From Oleispira sp964022115 (GTDB taxonomy: Bacteria; Pseudomonadota; Gammaproteobacteria; Pseudomonadales; Oceanobacteraceae): 64,000 nt of DNA. Shown piece by piece: positions 44,744 to 53,435 of this stretch. Below the pieces are notes generated by a model, which was given only the letters and a program-made list of their open reading frames with translations, was not told the DNA's origin and searched no databases. The stretch is from NCBI GenBank assembly GCA_964022115.1, contig CAXIBC010000002.1, forward strand, positions 31,938-95,937, written 5' to 3'. The first letter of the stretch is position 1, and each line of letters starts with the position of its first letter. Both the position numbers and the translations under genes were made by a program.

Positions 44744-45775
44744 TTAAGTATAGTCTGATATAAAGAGAGGCTCTTCTTGCAGAGCTGATAGCTGCTCACG
44801 TAATGATAATACATGCCCAGACCAATACTGTACTCCGGTAAACCACGGGAAGGCGATAGGGAATGCAGGGTCAGCCCAGCGCTCTGCAACCCAAGCGGTA
44901 TGTTTAATCAGACGGATCGTACGAAGACTTTCGATCCATTTCAACTGTTGGTCAGGAAAAGGGCGAAAAAGTTCATAGCCTTTTTTAATCGCGCTCAATT
45001 GCTGCAACTGTTCGTCTCGCTGGCCACTTAATAACATCCAAATATCTTGCATGGCGGGGCCTTGAACGCAGTCATCAAAATCAACCATGTAGAGTTGTTC
45101 ATCACGCATAATAAGATTACCAACATGGCAGTCGCCATGTATACGCAGAGTATCACTCAGGGTCGGCTGGTACTGTTGTCTTACCAACTGGTCTAGATCG
45201 CGACACAAGGATTCATAAGCAGGGCGAAAATCTTGGTGTAATAAACCCGAGTTCAATACGGTTTCACAACTTTGCTGAATAATGGTTTTTTCTGGGTTGT
45301 GCCCTAAGTCTGCTTTGCCATTCCAGATGGGTCTGTGTTGAAAGCGGTAATCCATGCCTACCTGGTGTAAGCGCGCTAGCCAGCGCCCTAAGTATTCCAA
45401 TTGCTCGCCATTGGCTATTTCTGGAGAGTGACCACTTTTGCGCGGAGAAATAGAAAAATAAAAGTCTTTAGATTCAAACAGGGTTTGATCTTTGAAAACA
45501 AGGGGCGCGACGACCGGCAAATCTTCTTCGGCTAACTCAGCAAGGAACTGATGCTCTTCCAAAATAGCGGCTTTGGACCAGCGGTTAGGACGATAAAATT
45601 TAACAATAACGGGGGAGGCTTCTTCTATCCCTACTTGATAGACGCGGTTCTCATAACTATTGAGCGGGTATTGGCGCATATCGGTTAATAAACCCAAGCT
45701 TTCAACGGCGTCGATGACGGTATCTGGGCTGAGGTTTTGGTAGGGATGTAATGAAGGTTTGTCTATGTTGGTCAT
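44744..45775 (-). CDS. srkA: Stress response kinase A (RdoA/SrkA-like)
   Basis: 343 residues, aminoglycoside-phosphotransferase/protein-kinase fold. The catalytic loop is HGDCHVGNLIM and the metal motif VDFDDCVQGP. The N-terminal NRVYQVG and a nearby Lys (VIVKFYRP) serve ATP binding. E. coli SrkA (YihE) is a Ser/Thr kinase that counters stress-induced cell death. Usually coupled to dsbA; here dsbA is absent. Confidence 0.93.
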   Translation of the reverse strand: MTNIDKPSLHPYQNLSPDTVIDAVESLGLLTDMRQYPLNSYENRVYQVGIEEASPVIVKFYRPNRWSKAAILEEHQFLAELAEEDLPVVAPLVFKDQTLFESKDFYFSISPRKSGHSPEIANGEQLEYLGRWLARLHQVGMDYRFQHRPIWNGKADLGHNPEKTIIQQSCETVLNSGLLHQDFRPAYESLCRDLDQLVRQQYQPTLSDTLRIHGDCHVGNLIMRDEQLYMVDFDDCVQGPAMQDIWMLLSGQRDEQLQQLSAIKKGYELFRPFPDQQLKWIESLRTIRLIKHTAWVAERWADPAFPIAFPWFTGVQYWSGHVLSLREQLSALQEEPLFISDYT

Positions 45776-45859
45776 TTTGCCGCTACATGAATTAAGGTAG
45801 GAGTTGAGCTCAGAGCAGTATAACTGAGCACGGCATGAAACACAGTAATTAGAAAAGGC

Positions 45860-46585
45860 TTAATGCTTAGGCGTGCGCGCTAAACACCATATACCGACTC
45901 GGCTGGCTCCTGCTTGTTTGAGGATCAGGGCGATGGCGTGGGCGGTACTGCCAGTGGTCATGACATCGTCGATTAAGAGTATGTTTTCACCACTGAGTTT
46001 TTTCCGCGTTGGATGAAAATGTTGACTCATATTATCGATTCGCTGTTGACGGTTCAGGGCTTTTTGGTCGCTGCTATGGCTGCGCGTTGCTAGCTCAGCA
46101 ATAACGGGCTTATTTAACATACGGCCGAGTTCACGAGCGATTAACTCCCCTGGGTTAAAACCACGCTTGATCAGATTCCAGCGGCTTGATGGTACAAAAG
46201 TAAAGGCATCAACTTGGCTCAGGTCTTTGGGTTGATCATGCAGCATCAGACTGGCAAGTTTATGGGCCCACTCAGTACGACGCTTAACTTTTAGCCGCTG
46301 TAGCCAGCTATCTATCGGTGCGGCGTAGCTGAAACTGCTATGGCTATAATCAAATGCCGGCTTTTTATGTAAACATTGGCCACAAGAGCCGTGATTGGGT
46401 AAGGGGATTGCGCAGATATAGCAGCGGTATTTGGCTTGCGGCAAGCTATCTTCGCAGGGTGAGCAAATAAAGCCGACATCGTTATTTTGTTCAAGACAGA
46501 GCTCACAGGTCTTATTAAAGAATGCGGGTAGTGCATTTTTTAACCGTGAGTATACCTTTTTATCTATCCAAGTTGACCAATCCAT
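45860..46585 (-). CDS. comF: ComF family protein
   Basis: 241 residues. The N-terminal zinc part has several cysteine pairs (CELC, CSPC, CYIC, CGQC). The C-terminal phosphoribosyltransferase-type motif is ILLIDDVMTTGST. ComF proteins support DNA uptake, with an unclear biochemical role. It is divergent from bioB across 69 bases, the order usual in Pseudomonas (from memory). All parts are intact. Confidence 0.93.
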   Translation of the reverse strand: MDWSTWIDKKVYSRLKNALPAFFNKTCELCLEQNNDVGFICSPCEDSLPQAKYRCYICAIPLPNHGSCGQCLHKKPAFDYSHSSFSYAAPIDSWLQRLKVKRRTEWAHKLASLMLHDQPKDLSQVDAFTFVPSSRWNLIKRGFNPGELIARELGRMLNKPVIAELATRSHSSDQKALNRQQRIDNMSQHFHPTRKKLSGENILLIDDVMTTGSTAHAIALILKQAGASRVGIWCLARTPKH

Positions 46586-46654
46586 GTGTCTAGCTATTAT
46601 GCGTTCAGTAATCCATGTTGGTCAGGATTCTAACAGCTGAGTAAGGTAAAAGGT

Positions 46655-47713
46655 ATGAGTCAAATGAATGAAGTAGGTGACAAATTGCGCCATGATTGGC
46701 AGCAGCAAGAAGTGGCTGAGCTTTTTGCAATGCCGTTGAACGACCTTTTATTTAAAGCTCAGACTGTTCATCGTCAGTTTTTCGACCCAAATCAGGTGCA
46801 AGTTAGTACTTTATTATCAATCAAAACCGGTGCTTGCCCTGAAGACTGCGCCTATTGCCCTCAGAGTGCGCGCTACGATACTAAGCTTGAAAAAGAAAAG
46901 CTGATGGAAGTAGAAGCGGTGATTGAAAAAGCCAAAGCGGCCAAAGCGGCGGGTTCGGATCGCTTCTGTATGGGGGCGGCTTGGCGCTCCCCTCGTGCCA
47001 AAGATATGCCTTACGTGCTAGCCATGGTAAAGGGGGTTAAAGATCTTGGTATGGAAACCTGTATGACCTTGGGCATGCTAGATCAAGAAAAATCTGAGCA
47101 ACTGGCGGACGCGGGGCTGGATTATTATAATCATAACCTTGATACATCACCTGAATACTATGGCGATATTATTACTACTCGAACTTATTCTGATCGCTTA
47201 GAAACATTACAAAACGTTCGTGACTCAGGTATGAAGGTTTGCTCCGGTGGCATCATAGGTATGGGCGAGCAGGAGAAAGATCGTATTGGTTTATTGCGCC
47301 AGCTAGCGAACCTACCTCAGCACCCAGATTCTGTACCGATTAATCAGCTGGTTAAAGTCGAAGGTACTCCACTAGAGACCGAAGGTGATCTAGACCCATT
47401 TGAATTTATTCGTACCATCGCGGTTGCGCGCATCATGATGCCACAATCTCATGTGCGTTTAAGTGCTGGGCGCGAAGAAATGTCAGAAGAGATGCAGTCT
47501 ATGTGCTTCTTTGCTGGGGCAAATTCTATTTTTTATGGCGAATGTTTATTAACCACACCTAATCCGGCGGCAAATAAAGACCAAGCTTTGTTTCGTAAGT
47601 TAGGGATTAATTCCGATCACAAGGTTGTGAAGCAGCCAAAAGAGCTGGATGAGCTGCTGGTTACTGATACTAAGCAAGGTGCTGAAAGCGAGATGTTTTA
47701 TAGTGCAGTATAG
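46655..47713 (+). CDS. bioB: Biotin synthase
   Basis: 352-residue radical SAM enzyme that inserts sulfur into dethiobiotin. The 4Fe-4S motif is CPEDCAYC (Cys61, Cys65, Cys68). YNHNLDTSPEYY and SGGIIGMGE are diagnostic. AAGGT-rich spacing before the ATG. The rest of the pathway (bioF, bioH, bioC, bioD) does not follow, unlike in many relatives. A terminator lies downstream. Confidence 0.98.
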   Translation: MSQMNEVGDKLRHDWQQQEVAELFAMPLNDLLFKAQTVHRQFFDPNQVQVSTLLSIKTGACPEDCAYCPQSARYDTKLEKEKLMEVEAVIEKAKAAKAAGSDRFCMGAAWRSPRAKDMPYVLAMVKGVKDLGMETCMTLGMLDQEKSEQLADAGLDYYNHNLDTSPEYYGDIITTRTYSDRLETLQNVRDSGMKVCSGGIIGMGEQEKDRIGLLRQLANLPQHPDSVPINQLVKVEGTPLETEGDLDPFEFIRTIAVARIMMPQSHVRLSAGREEMSEEMQSMCFFAGANSIFYGECLLTTPNPAANKDQALFRKLGINSDHKVVKQPKELDELLVTDTKQGAESEMFYSAV

Positions 47714-47791
47714 TGCAGTGAAATAGCCGGGGTATTCGACCCGAGTTGATAAAGCTTTAATAAAAAATAGGTTATATAACAATACAGTCTA

Positions 47792-47820
47792 AAAGAGGCC
47801 AGCATCACGCTGGCCTCTTT
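47792..47820 (+). terminator. Terminator after bioB
   Basis: 12-bp stem AAAGAGGCCAGC/GCTGGCCTCTTT around ATCAC. The T run is short (TTTG), so it may be of moderate strength. Confidence 0.8.
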
Positions 47821-47870
47821 GCATTTGGCTGTTTAAAATGTATACAGCCAGTAGATAAAGTGAGGCAATT

Positions 47871-48122
47871 ATGAATATAGGTTCTACATCGGGTTCGTCA
47901 TTTACCATTGCCACCGCGGGTATTCAGCAAAGTAGCGAGCAGGTCAAGCAAGCGTCTCAAGAAGTCGTCGCTGCGACAACCACACGGCCGACTCAAGGGA
48001 CGGTTGAAGTGACCGATGCGTTATTGAAACTGAAAGAAGGTGAGCAAGGGCTTGCCGCCAATGCTAAGGTATTAGCCGCTGCCGATCAGCAGCTAGGTAC
48101 CTTGTTAGACATTAAAGCGTAG
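47871..48122 (+). CDS. Short protein with flagellar hook/rod-like C-terminal helix
   Basis: 83 residues, no signal peptide. The N-terminal 40 residues are Ser/Thr/Gln-rich. The C-terminal helix VTDALLKLKEGEQGLAANAK followed by VLAAADQQLGTLLDIKA resembles the C-terminal D0 helix of FlgC/FlgE-type axial proteins (LxxAQxxxxANAxVIxxxDxxLxTLLxI). GAGG precedes the ATG. It is 50 bases before the SprA-like gene. Whether it joins the flagellum is unknown; the resemblance is by eye. Confidence 0.7.
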   Translation: MNIGSTSGSSFTIATAGIQQSSEQVKQASQEVVAATTTRPTQGTVEVTDALLKLKEGEQGLAANAKVLAAADQQLGTLLDIKA

Positions 48123-48172
48123 CATTAAGACGTTATAGTGTGAGCCACCTGAAAAGGTAACCATAAAAGAGT

Positions 48173-49111
48173 ATGCAAATTCCTACCAGTGCAGGCATGT
48201 TAGCAAATAGTGTATTGCCGGTTACGCCGCTGCAAGGTGCGCTATTGTCGCAAGTGGGAGAAACTGCAGGCTCTACAAGCTTTGCTCCTATCGAAGCGGT
48301 TTCTAAGACGCGCTTATCTCGAGAAGTCCCTGAACAGCGGCCACAAGCCAATTTTGCCCCAGAAAATAGCGGCCTAGCTAATTTAGTTGGCCCTGATGGT
48401 AGGCCTGCTAATACTAATACTACAAAACGCGGCAGCGGGGGCAATGACAAAGATGACGCGGCGGGTTTGGCAGAGTCAGAAACCGGCGAGACATCTGGCA
48501 ATGCGCAAGACGACGCGACTCAGGGGGAGGCCGAGCAAGTACAGCGCCAGCAAGAGCGACAACAACAGCAAGACCTTGATATCCTTCGTCAATTATCTCA
48601 GCGTGATAGTGAGGTGCGTGCTCACGAACAAGCTCATAGCTCGGTCGGTGGCCAATACGCAGGCTCAGCTCAATACACTTATCAGCGTGGCCCAGATGGT
48701 GTGAATTATGCTGTAGGCGGCGAGGTCCCTATTGATGTCGGTGCTGTGAGAGGCGATCCCCAAGCAACCTTAGAAAAAATGCAAATTGTGCAGAGGGCCG
48801 CTTTGGCCCCTGCGGACCCTTCTGTGCAAGATCGTCGAATAGCTGCTTTGGCTTCTCAGCTAGCGAGCCAAGCGCGAGCAGAAATCGCCAGTGAAAGCCG
48901 TGAAACTGACACCTCTGACGATAAAACTACTACCCTATCCAATACTGAATTTGCCGCTAGTATGACCAAGGGGCAAGGGAGTGAGCAGAGTAAGAGTGAT
49001 AACTTCCAAGCCTTTAATGACCGAATTGCTAAGATTAATGAAATTCTTTTGGCGCTTGGCCAAAGTGATGCCAATAAGGCTAGGGGTCAATTATTAGACG
49101 ATGTCGTCTAG
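48173..49111 (+). CDS. Putative SprA-type metalloprotease-like protein
   Basis: 312 residues. The N-terminal ~120 are disordered (Ser/Thr/Gly, Gln-rich). The conserved core follows: LSQRDSEVRAHEQAHSSVGG with an HExxH motif (His151-Glu152-His155), then AGSAQYTYQRGPDGVNYAVG and EVPIDVG. I recall this family as SprA-related (CJM1_0395) putative catalase/metalloprotease-like proteins. No signal peptide. The function is unproven. Together with the 83-residue gene 50 bases upstream it may form a small unit. Confidence 0.78.
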   Translation: MQIPTSAGMLANSVLPVTPLQGALLSQVGETAGSTSFAPIEAVSKTRLSREVPEQRPQANFAPENSGLANLVGPDGRPANTNTTKRGSGGNDKDDAAGLAESETGETSGNAQDDATQGEAEQVQRQQERQQQQDLDILRQLSQRDSEVRAHEQAHSSVGGQYAGSAQYTYQRGPDGVNYAVGGEVPIDVGAVRGDPQATLEKMQIVQRAALAPADPSVQDRRIAALASQLASQARAEIASESRETDTSDDKTTTLSNTEFAASMTKGQGSEQSKSDNFQAFNDRIAKINEILLALGQSDANKARGQLLDDVV

Positions 49112-49224
49112 CCCAGAAGCCCAGATTTCCTGACTCTAGGCATAAAACGTTCTTAAAATTCTCTTTTGGTAGTCATATTTTTTCTGTGCTAATGCCTCTC
49201 CTCGGCTTGACAAAATAAGCCTGT

Positions 49225-49252
49225 AAACGTATGTTTCAAACAAGTGTTTGAA
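49225..49252. promoter_or_regulatory. PsrA-like double operator upstream of the acyl-CoA dehydrogenase genes
   Basis: TTCAAACAAGTGTTTGAA (49235-49252) has 8-bp arms and contains CAAAC-N4-GTTTG, matching the PsrA consensus (G/C)AAAC-N2-4-GTTT(G/C). The adjoining AAAC-GTAT-GTTT at 49225-49236 is a partial second copy. It lies about 95 bases upstream of the dehydrogenase start. Confidence 0.7.
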
Positions 49253-49346
49253 TTTGATAATTGTTCATTTTGTGATCGCAGTTATCTATTGTTAATCGAG
49301 AAGCGGTTTTTCCGTTCATAAACATATAGGCTAAGAGGTCTTCCTG

Positions 49347-51152
49347 ATGCCAGAATATAAAGCTCCCCTACGTGATATTAAATTCGTTGCTGACGAATTA
49401 TTAGATTTCCCTGCTCACTACGCAAACTTGCCTGTGTACGCTGATGTAGCAACTCCAGACATGGTTGATGCGATCGTTACAGAAGGTGCTAAATTCTGTG
49501 AAAACGTTCTTGCTCCGCTAAACCGTGGTGGCGATATCGAAGGTTGTACTCGTAACGAAGATGCTTCTGTTACTACGCCGACTGGTTTTAAAGAAGCTTA
49601 TCGTCAGTATGTTGATAACGGTTGGGCTTCTTTGTCTTCTGACGTTGAATACGGCGGTCAAGGCCTTCCTGAATCTCTAGGTACAATCGTTTCTGAAATG
49701 GTTGGTACCGCTAACTGGTCTTGGGGTATGTACCCAGGTCTATCTCACGGCGCTAAAAATACGTTAGAAGCTTGGGGTACTGAAGACCAGAAGCAAACTT
49801 ACCTTACTCAGCTTATCTCTGGTGAGTGGACAGGTACTATGTGTCTGACTGAGCCTGCTTGTGGTTCTGATTTGGGTATTTTGAAAACTAAAGCTGAGCC
49901 AAATGCAGACGGTTCTTATGCTATTTCTGGTACTAAGATCTTCATCTCTGCCGGTGAGCACGACATGGCTGAGAACATCGTTCACGTTGTTCTAGCTCGT
50001 CTACCTGGCGCTCCTGCAGGTACTAAAGGTATTTCTTTGTTCATCGTACCTAAGTTCATCGTGAACGAAGACGGTACTCCAGGTGAGCGCAACGCAGTTG
50101 AGTGTGGTTCTTTAGAGCACAAGATGGGTATTCATGGTAATGCGACTTGTGTCATGAACTTCGATGGCGCTAAAGGCTGGTTGATTGGTCCAGAAAATAA
50201 AGGTCTGAACTGCATGTTCACCTTTATGAATACAGCCCGTATCGGTACTGCTCTACAGGGTGTTACTGCAGCTGAAGGTTCTTTCCAAGGTGCATTAGCT
50301 TACGCTAAAGACCGTTTGGCTATGCGTTCTTTGACTGGCCCTAAAGCGCCAGAAAAAGTGGCTGATCCAATTATTGTTCACCCAGACGTGCGTAAAATGT
50401 TGCTTACTCAGAAAGCATTTGCTGAAGGTGGTCGTGCACTAGTATACCTAACCGCTATGAACGCTGACTTGGTACATAACGGCAATACTGAAGAAGAGCG
50501 TAAAGCAGCTGACGAAATGTTGGGCTTCTTAACCCCAATCGCGAAAGCCTTCTTGACTGAAACGGGTCTTGAATCTGCTAACCACGGTGTTCAGGTATTT
50601 GGTGGTCACGGTTTCATCGCAGAGTGGGGTATGGAGCAAATCGTTCGTGATACTCGTATCTCTACCTTGTATGAAGGTACTACCGGTATTCAGGCGCTTG
50701 ATCTATTAGGCCGTAAGGTTCTTATGACTCAAGGTGCTTCTTTGAAGCAGTTCACTAAGCTAGTTCACGGTTTCTGTAAAGAAAACGCTGAAGATGCTGG
50801 TCTGAAAGAGTTCGTTGAGCCATTGGCTAAATTGAACAAAGAATGGGGCGATCTAACGATGAAAATCGGCATGAGCTCTATGCAAAACCGTGACGAAGTA
50901 GGTTCTGCTTCTGTTGATTACCTAATGTACTCTGGTTATGTAACTCTTGCTTACTTGTGGGCTAAGATGGCTAAAGTTGCTCAGGCTAACTTGGCTGCTG
51001 GTACGACTGAAGAAGACTTCTACAACGCTAAAGTGAAAACGGCGCGTTTCTACTTCCAGCGTATTTTGCCACGTACTCAAGGCCATGCGGCAGGTATGGT
51101 TGCGGGTGCAGATAGCTTGATGGCTCTTGAAGAAGATCATTTCGCTTTCTAA
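49347..51152 (+). CDS. Acyl-CoA dehydrogenase, FadE/DmdC type (copy 1)
   Basis: 601 residues. N-terminal helical, FAD-binding middle (MCLTEPACGSDLG, SGTKIFISAGEHD) and C-terminal domains, plus an extra C-terminal DUF typical of this long subgroup. The catalytic Glu is in LYEGTTGIQ. It uses FAD to make 2-enoyl-CoA; substrate could be fatty acyl-CoA or methylthiopropanoyl-CoA (DmdC), which is not decidable from sequence. Codons are strongly optimised (GGT, CGT, AAC, TTC), implying high expression. It is followed by its own terminator and a paralogue. Confidence 0.92.
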   Translation: MPEYKAPLRDIKFVADELLDFPAHYANLPVYADVATPDMVDAIVTEGAKFCENVLAPLNRGGDIEGCTRNEDASVTTPTGFKEAYRQYVDNGWASLSSDVEYGGQGLPESLGTIVSEMVGTANWSWGMYPGLSHGAKNTLEAWGTEDQKQTYLTQLISGEWTGTMCLTEPACGSDLGILKTKAEPNADGSYAISGTKIFISAGEHDMAENIVHVVLARLPGAPAGTKGISLFIVPKFIVNEDGTPGERNAVECGSLEHKMGIHGNATCVMNFDGAKGWLIGPENKGLNCMFTFMNTARIGTALQGVTAAEGSFQGALAYAKDRLAMRSLTGPKAPEKVADPIIVHPDVRKMLLTQKAFAEGGRALVYLTAMNADLVHNGNTEEERKAADEMLGFLTPIAKAFLTETGLESANHGVQVFGGHGFIAEWGMEQIVRDTRISTLYEGTTGIQALDLLGRKVLMTQGASLKQFTKLVHGFCKENAEDAGLKEFVEPLAKLNKEWGDLTMKIGMSSMQNRDEVGSASVDYLMYSGYVTLAYLWAKMAKVAQANLAAGTTEEDFYNAKVKTARFYFQRILPRTQGHAAGMVAGADSLMALEEDHFAF

Positions 51153-51191
51153 TCACGCTTTGATCCAATATGTGAGTAATCACGTATAGTT

Positions 51192-51223
51192 AAAAAAGCC
51201 GCGCTTTTTAGTGCGGCTTTTTT
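51192..51223 (+). terminator. Terminator after the first acyl-CoA dehydrogenase
   Basis: AAAAAAGCCGC pairs with GCGGCTTTTTT, extended inward by GC/GT pairs, with a T tract. It separates two similar genes that could otherwise be read as one operon. Confidence 0.9.
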
Positions 51224-51350
51224 GGTTTTGGCGGTAAATGAATCAAATTGATGGTTATTTCGTCCTATTTGACCGATTTTTAACACTCTATAGTCGACTG
51301 TGGCGCTAGATGGTTTAAAATACCGCGCAGTAAATTTGCACAATAGCTCT

Positions 51351-51370
51351 TTGAGCGCGCTCAATTGAGC
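51351..51370. promoter_or_regulatory. Two overlapping palindromes upstream of the second dehydrogenase
   Basis: TTGAGCGCGCTCAA (51351-51364) overlaps GCTCAATTGAGC (51359-51370). Both are perfect. They lie about 75-90 bases upstream of the start and do not match the PsrA-like box of copy 1. Confidence 0.5.
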
Positions 51371-51442
51371 ACTGTGATTACTTGGTTGGTGAGAATCCGA
51401 TTATTAGAAATCGCTAAATTTTATTAAATGAGGAAAGGTTAC

Positions 51443-53227
51443 ATGCCTGAGTATACAGCTCCCCTGCGCGACATGCGCTTCCTATTAAATGAAGTATTTG
51501 ATGCACCAAGCATGTGGGCTGAAAATGCTCGTTTGGCTGAAGTTGTTGATCCTGAAACAGCGGACGCGATCCTTGAAGAAGCGGGCAAAATTGCCGGTAA
51601 CGTATTAGCCCCTCTTAACCGTGAAGGCGATGAAGTCGGTTCTACTTGGAAAGACGGCGAAGTAACAGCACCTCCGGGCTTTAAAGAAGCTTACCAAACT
51701 TATAGCGAAGGCGGCTGGGGCGGCCTAGGTGGTAATCCTGAGTTTGGCGGCATGGGCATGCCTAAGATGCTTGTGGGCCAAGTTGAAGAAATGATTCAGG
51801 GTTCTAACATCTCTTTTGGTCTTGCGCCTATGTTGACAGCCGGTGCGTGTTTATCCCTTAACGCACACGGTAGCCAAGAGCTAAAAGAAAAATACCTGCC
51901 AAACATGTATTCGGGCCAATGGCCGGGTGCGATGGATTTGACTGAACCTCATTGTGGTACTGACTTGGGTATTATCCGTACCAAAGCTGAGCCACAAGCG
52001 GATGGTTCTTTCGCAATCTCTGGTACCAAGATTTTCATTACTTGGGGCGAGCACGACATGGCGGAGAACATCATCCACCTTGTATTAGCTAAGCTTCCAG
52101 ATGCACCAGCGGGCCCTAAAGGTATTTCTTTATTCCTAGTGCCTAAGTTCATTGTGAATGAAGACGGCTCGCTAGGCGATCGCAACCCAGTTAACTGTGG
52201 TTCTATCGAACATAAGATGGGTATCAAAGGTTCTGCTACGTGCGTAATGAACTTTGATGGCGCAAAAGGTTGGTTGATCGGTGATGAGAACAAAGGCTTA
52301 AATGCTATGTTCACCATGATGAACTACGAGCGTGTTGCCGTGGGTATTCAAGGTCTTGGTGTTGCTGAGAACTCTTACCAGAACGCCGTAACCTACGCTA
52401 ATGACCGTTTGCAGTCGCGCGCACCTACAGGTAAGCAATTCCCAGAGAAAACGGCTGATCCAATTATCGTACACCCAGATGTACGTCGTATGTTGATGAC
52501 CATGCGTGCTAATACAGAAGGCTCTCGTGCTTTCTCTATGTATGCGTCTAAATGGTTAGATCTATCTAAGTTCTCTGACGACGCAGAAACTAAGAAATAC
52601 GCAGAATCTATGATTGCTTTATTAACCCCAGTGGTTAAGTCTTTCTTGACTGATCTTGCTTTAGAGTCTGCAGTTGCTGGTCAGCAAGTCTTTGGTGGTC
52701 ACGGTTTCATTCGTGAGTGGGGCCAAGAGCAGCACGTACGTGATTTACGTATTACTCAGATTTATGAAGGTACTAACGGTATTCAGTCTTTGGATCTTAT
52801 CGCTCGTAAAATCGCTGCTAATGGCGGTGCATTCTACAAGCTTTATGCTGAAGAAATTGCTCAGTACTGTGCAAGTCAAGAAGGCAACCCAGCCATGGCT
52901 GAGTTCATTACTCCGCTTAAAGCTGCGATTGCTAACTTGACTGAGTTGACTGACTGGATTGTGGGTCAGGCGCAGACTAATGCGAACGAGCTAGGTGCAT
53001 CTTCGGTTGAATACCTACAAGTATTTGGTTACACCTCATTTGCTTACATGTATGCAATGATGGCTGAGAAAGCATTACCAAAAGAAGGTACTGAGCCTTA
53101 TTACGCGAACAAGCTAGCAACCGCTCGCTTCTTCACTAAGCGTTTATTACCAAGATACATTTCTTTAACTGAAGCAGTTAAAGGCGGCGCAGATTGCTTA
53201 TACGCAATGGAAGCTGACCAGTTTTAA
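51443..53227 (+). CDS. Acyl-CoA dehydrogenase, FadE/DmdC type (copy 2)
   Basis: 594 residues from ATG 51443, which has AGGAAAGG just upstream and matches the start of copy 1 (MPEYTAPLRDM vs MPEYKAPLRDI); the longer frame starts five codons earlier. Same architecture: DLTEPHCGTDLG, SGTKIFITWGEHD, YEGTNGIQ with catalytic Glu. Clearly homologous to copy 1 end to end, so a tandem duplication. Different substrate lengths are likely. Highly biased codons. Terminator follows. Confidence 0.92.
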   Translation: MPEYTAPLRDMRFLLNEVFDAPSMWAENARLAEVVDPETADAILEEAGKIAGNVLAPLNREGDEVGSTWKDGEVTAPPGFKEAYQTYSEGGWGGLGGNPEFGGMGMPKMLVGQVEEMIQGSNISFGLAPMLTAGACLSLNAHGSQELKEKYLPNMYSGQWPGAMDLTEPHCGTDLGIIRTKAEPQADGSFAISGTKIFITWGEHDMAENIIHLVLAKLPDAPAGPKGISLFLVPKFIVNEDGSLGDRNPVNCGSIEHKMGIKGSATCVMNFDGAKGWLIGDENKGLNAMFTMMNYERVAVGIQGLGVAENSYQNAVTYANDRLQSRAPTGKQFPEKTADPIIVHPDVRRMLMTMRANTEGSRAFSMYASKWLDLSKFSDDAETKKYAESMIALLTPVVKSFLTDLALESAVAGQQVFGGHGFIREWGQEQHVRDLRITQIYEGTNGIQSLDLIARKIAANGGAFYKLYAEEIAQYCASQEGNPAMAEFITPLKAAIANLTELTDWIVGQAQTNANELGASSVEYLQVFGYTSFAYMYAMMAEKALPKEGTEPYYANKLATARFFTKRLLPRYISLTEAVKGGADCLYAMEADQF

Positions 53228-53264
53228 TTTTAAGGTAACTTAAAATAAAAGTTGGATGTAAAAG

Positions 53265-53295
53265 AGCCGAATCAGAAATGATTCGGCTTTTTTTT
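53265..53295 (+). terminator. Terminator after the second acyl-CoA dehydrogenase
   Basis: Perfect 10-bp stem AGCCGAATCA/TGATTCGGCT with a GAAA tetraloop and eight T. Confidence 0.94.
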
Positions 53296-53395
53296 GCCTG
53301 TTATGTGCTGGCGGCAAAAGTCTAAACTAGGGTCAGCAGTGGCGCTGAAATAGTTATTTACACTTTTACAGACCTGTCTATTACTGTTGATCTAA

Positions 53396-53412
53396 TACAT
53401 AATGTTTATGTA
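53396..53412. promoter_or_regulatory. Candidate operator before the TetR gene
   Basis: TACATAATGTTTATGTA has 7-bp arms around TGT, 24 bases before the ATG, a usual site for TetR autorepression. A half-site CATAAACAT also occurs at 49317-49325, just before the first dehydrogenase start. Confidence 0.6.
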
Positions 53413-53435
53413 ACAATAATAAGGGTGTCCCTAAT

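Noticed and set aside
48133..48501. Antisense open frames over real genes (here and many places)
   Set aside because: They lie in shadow frames of well supported genes, lack ribosome sites and match no family.
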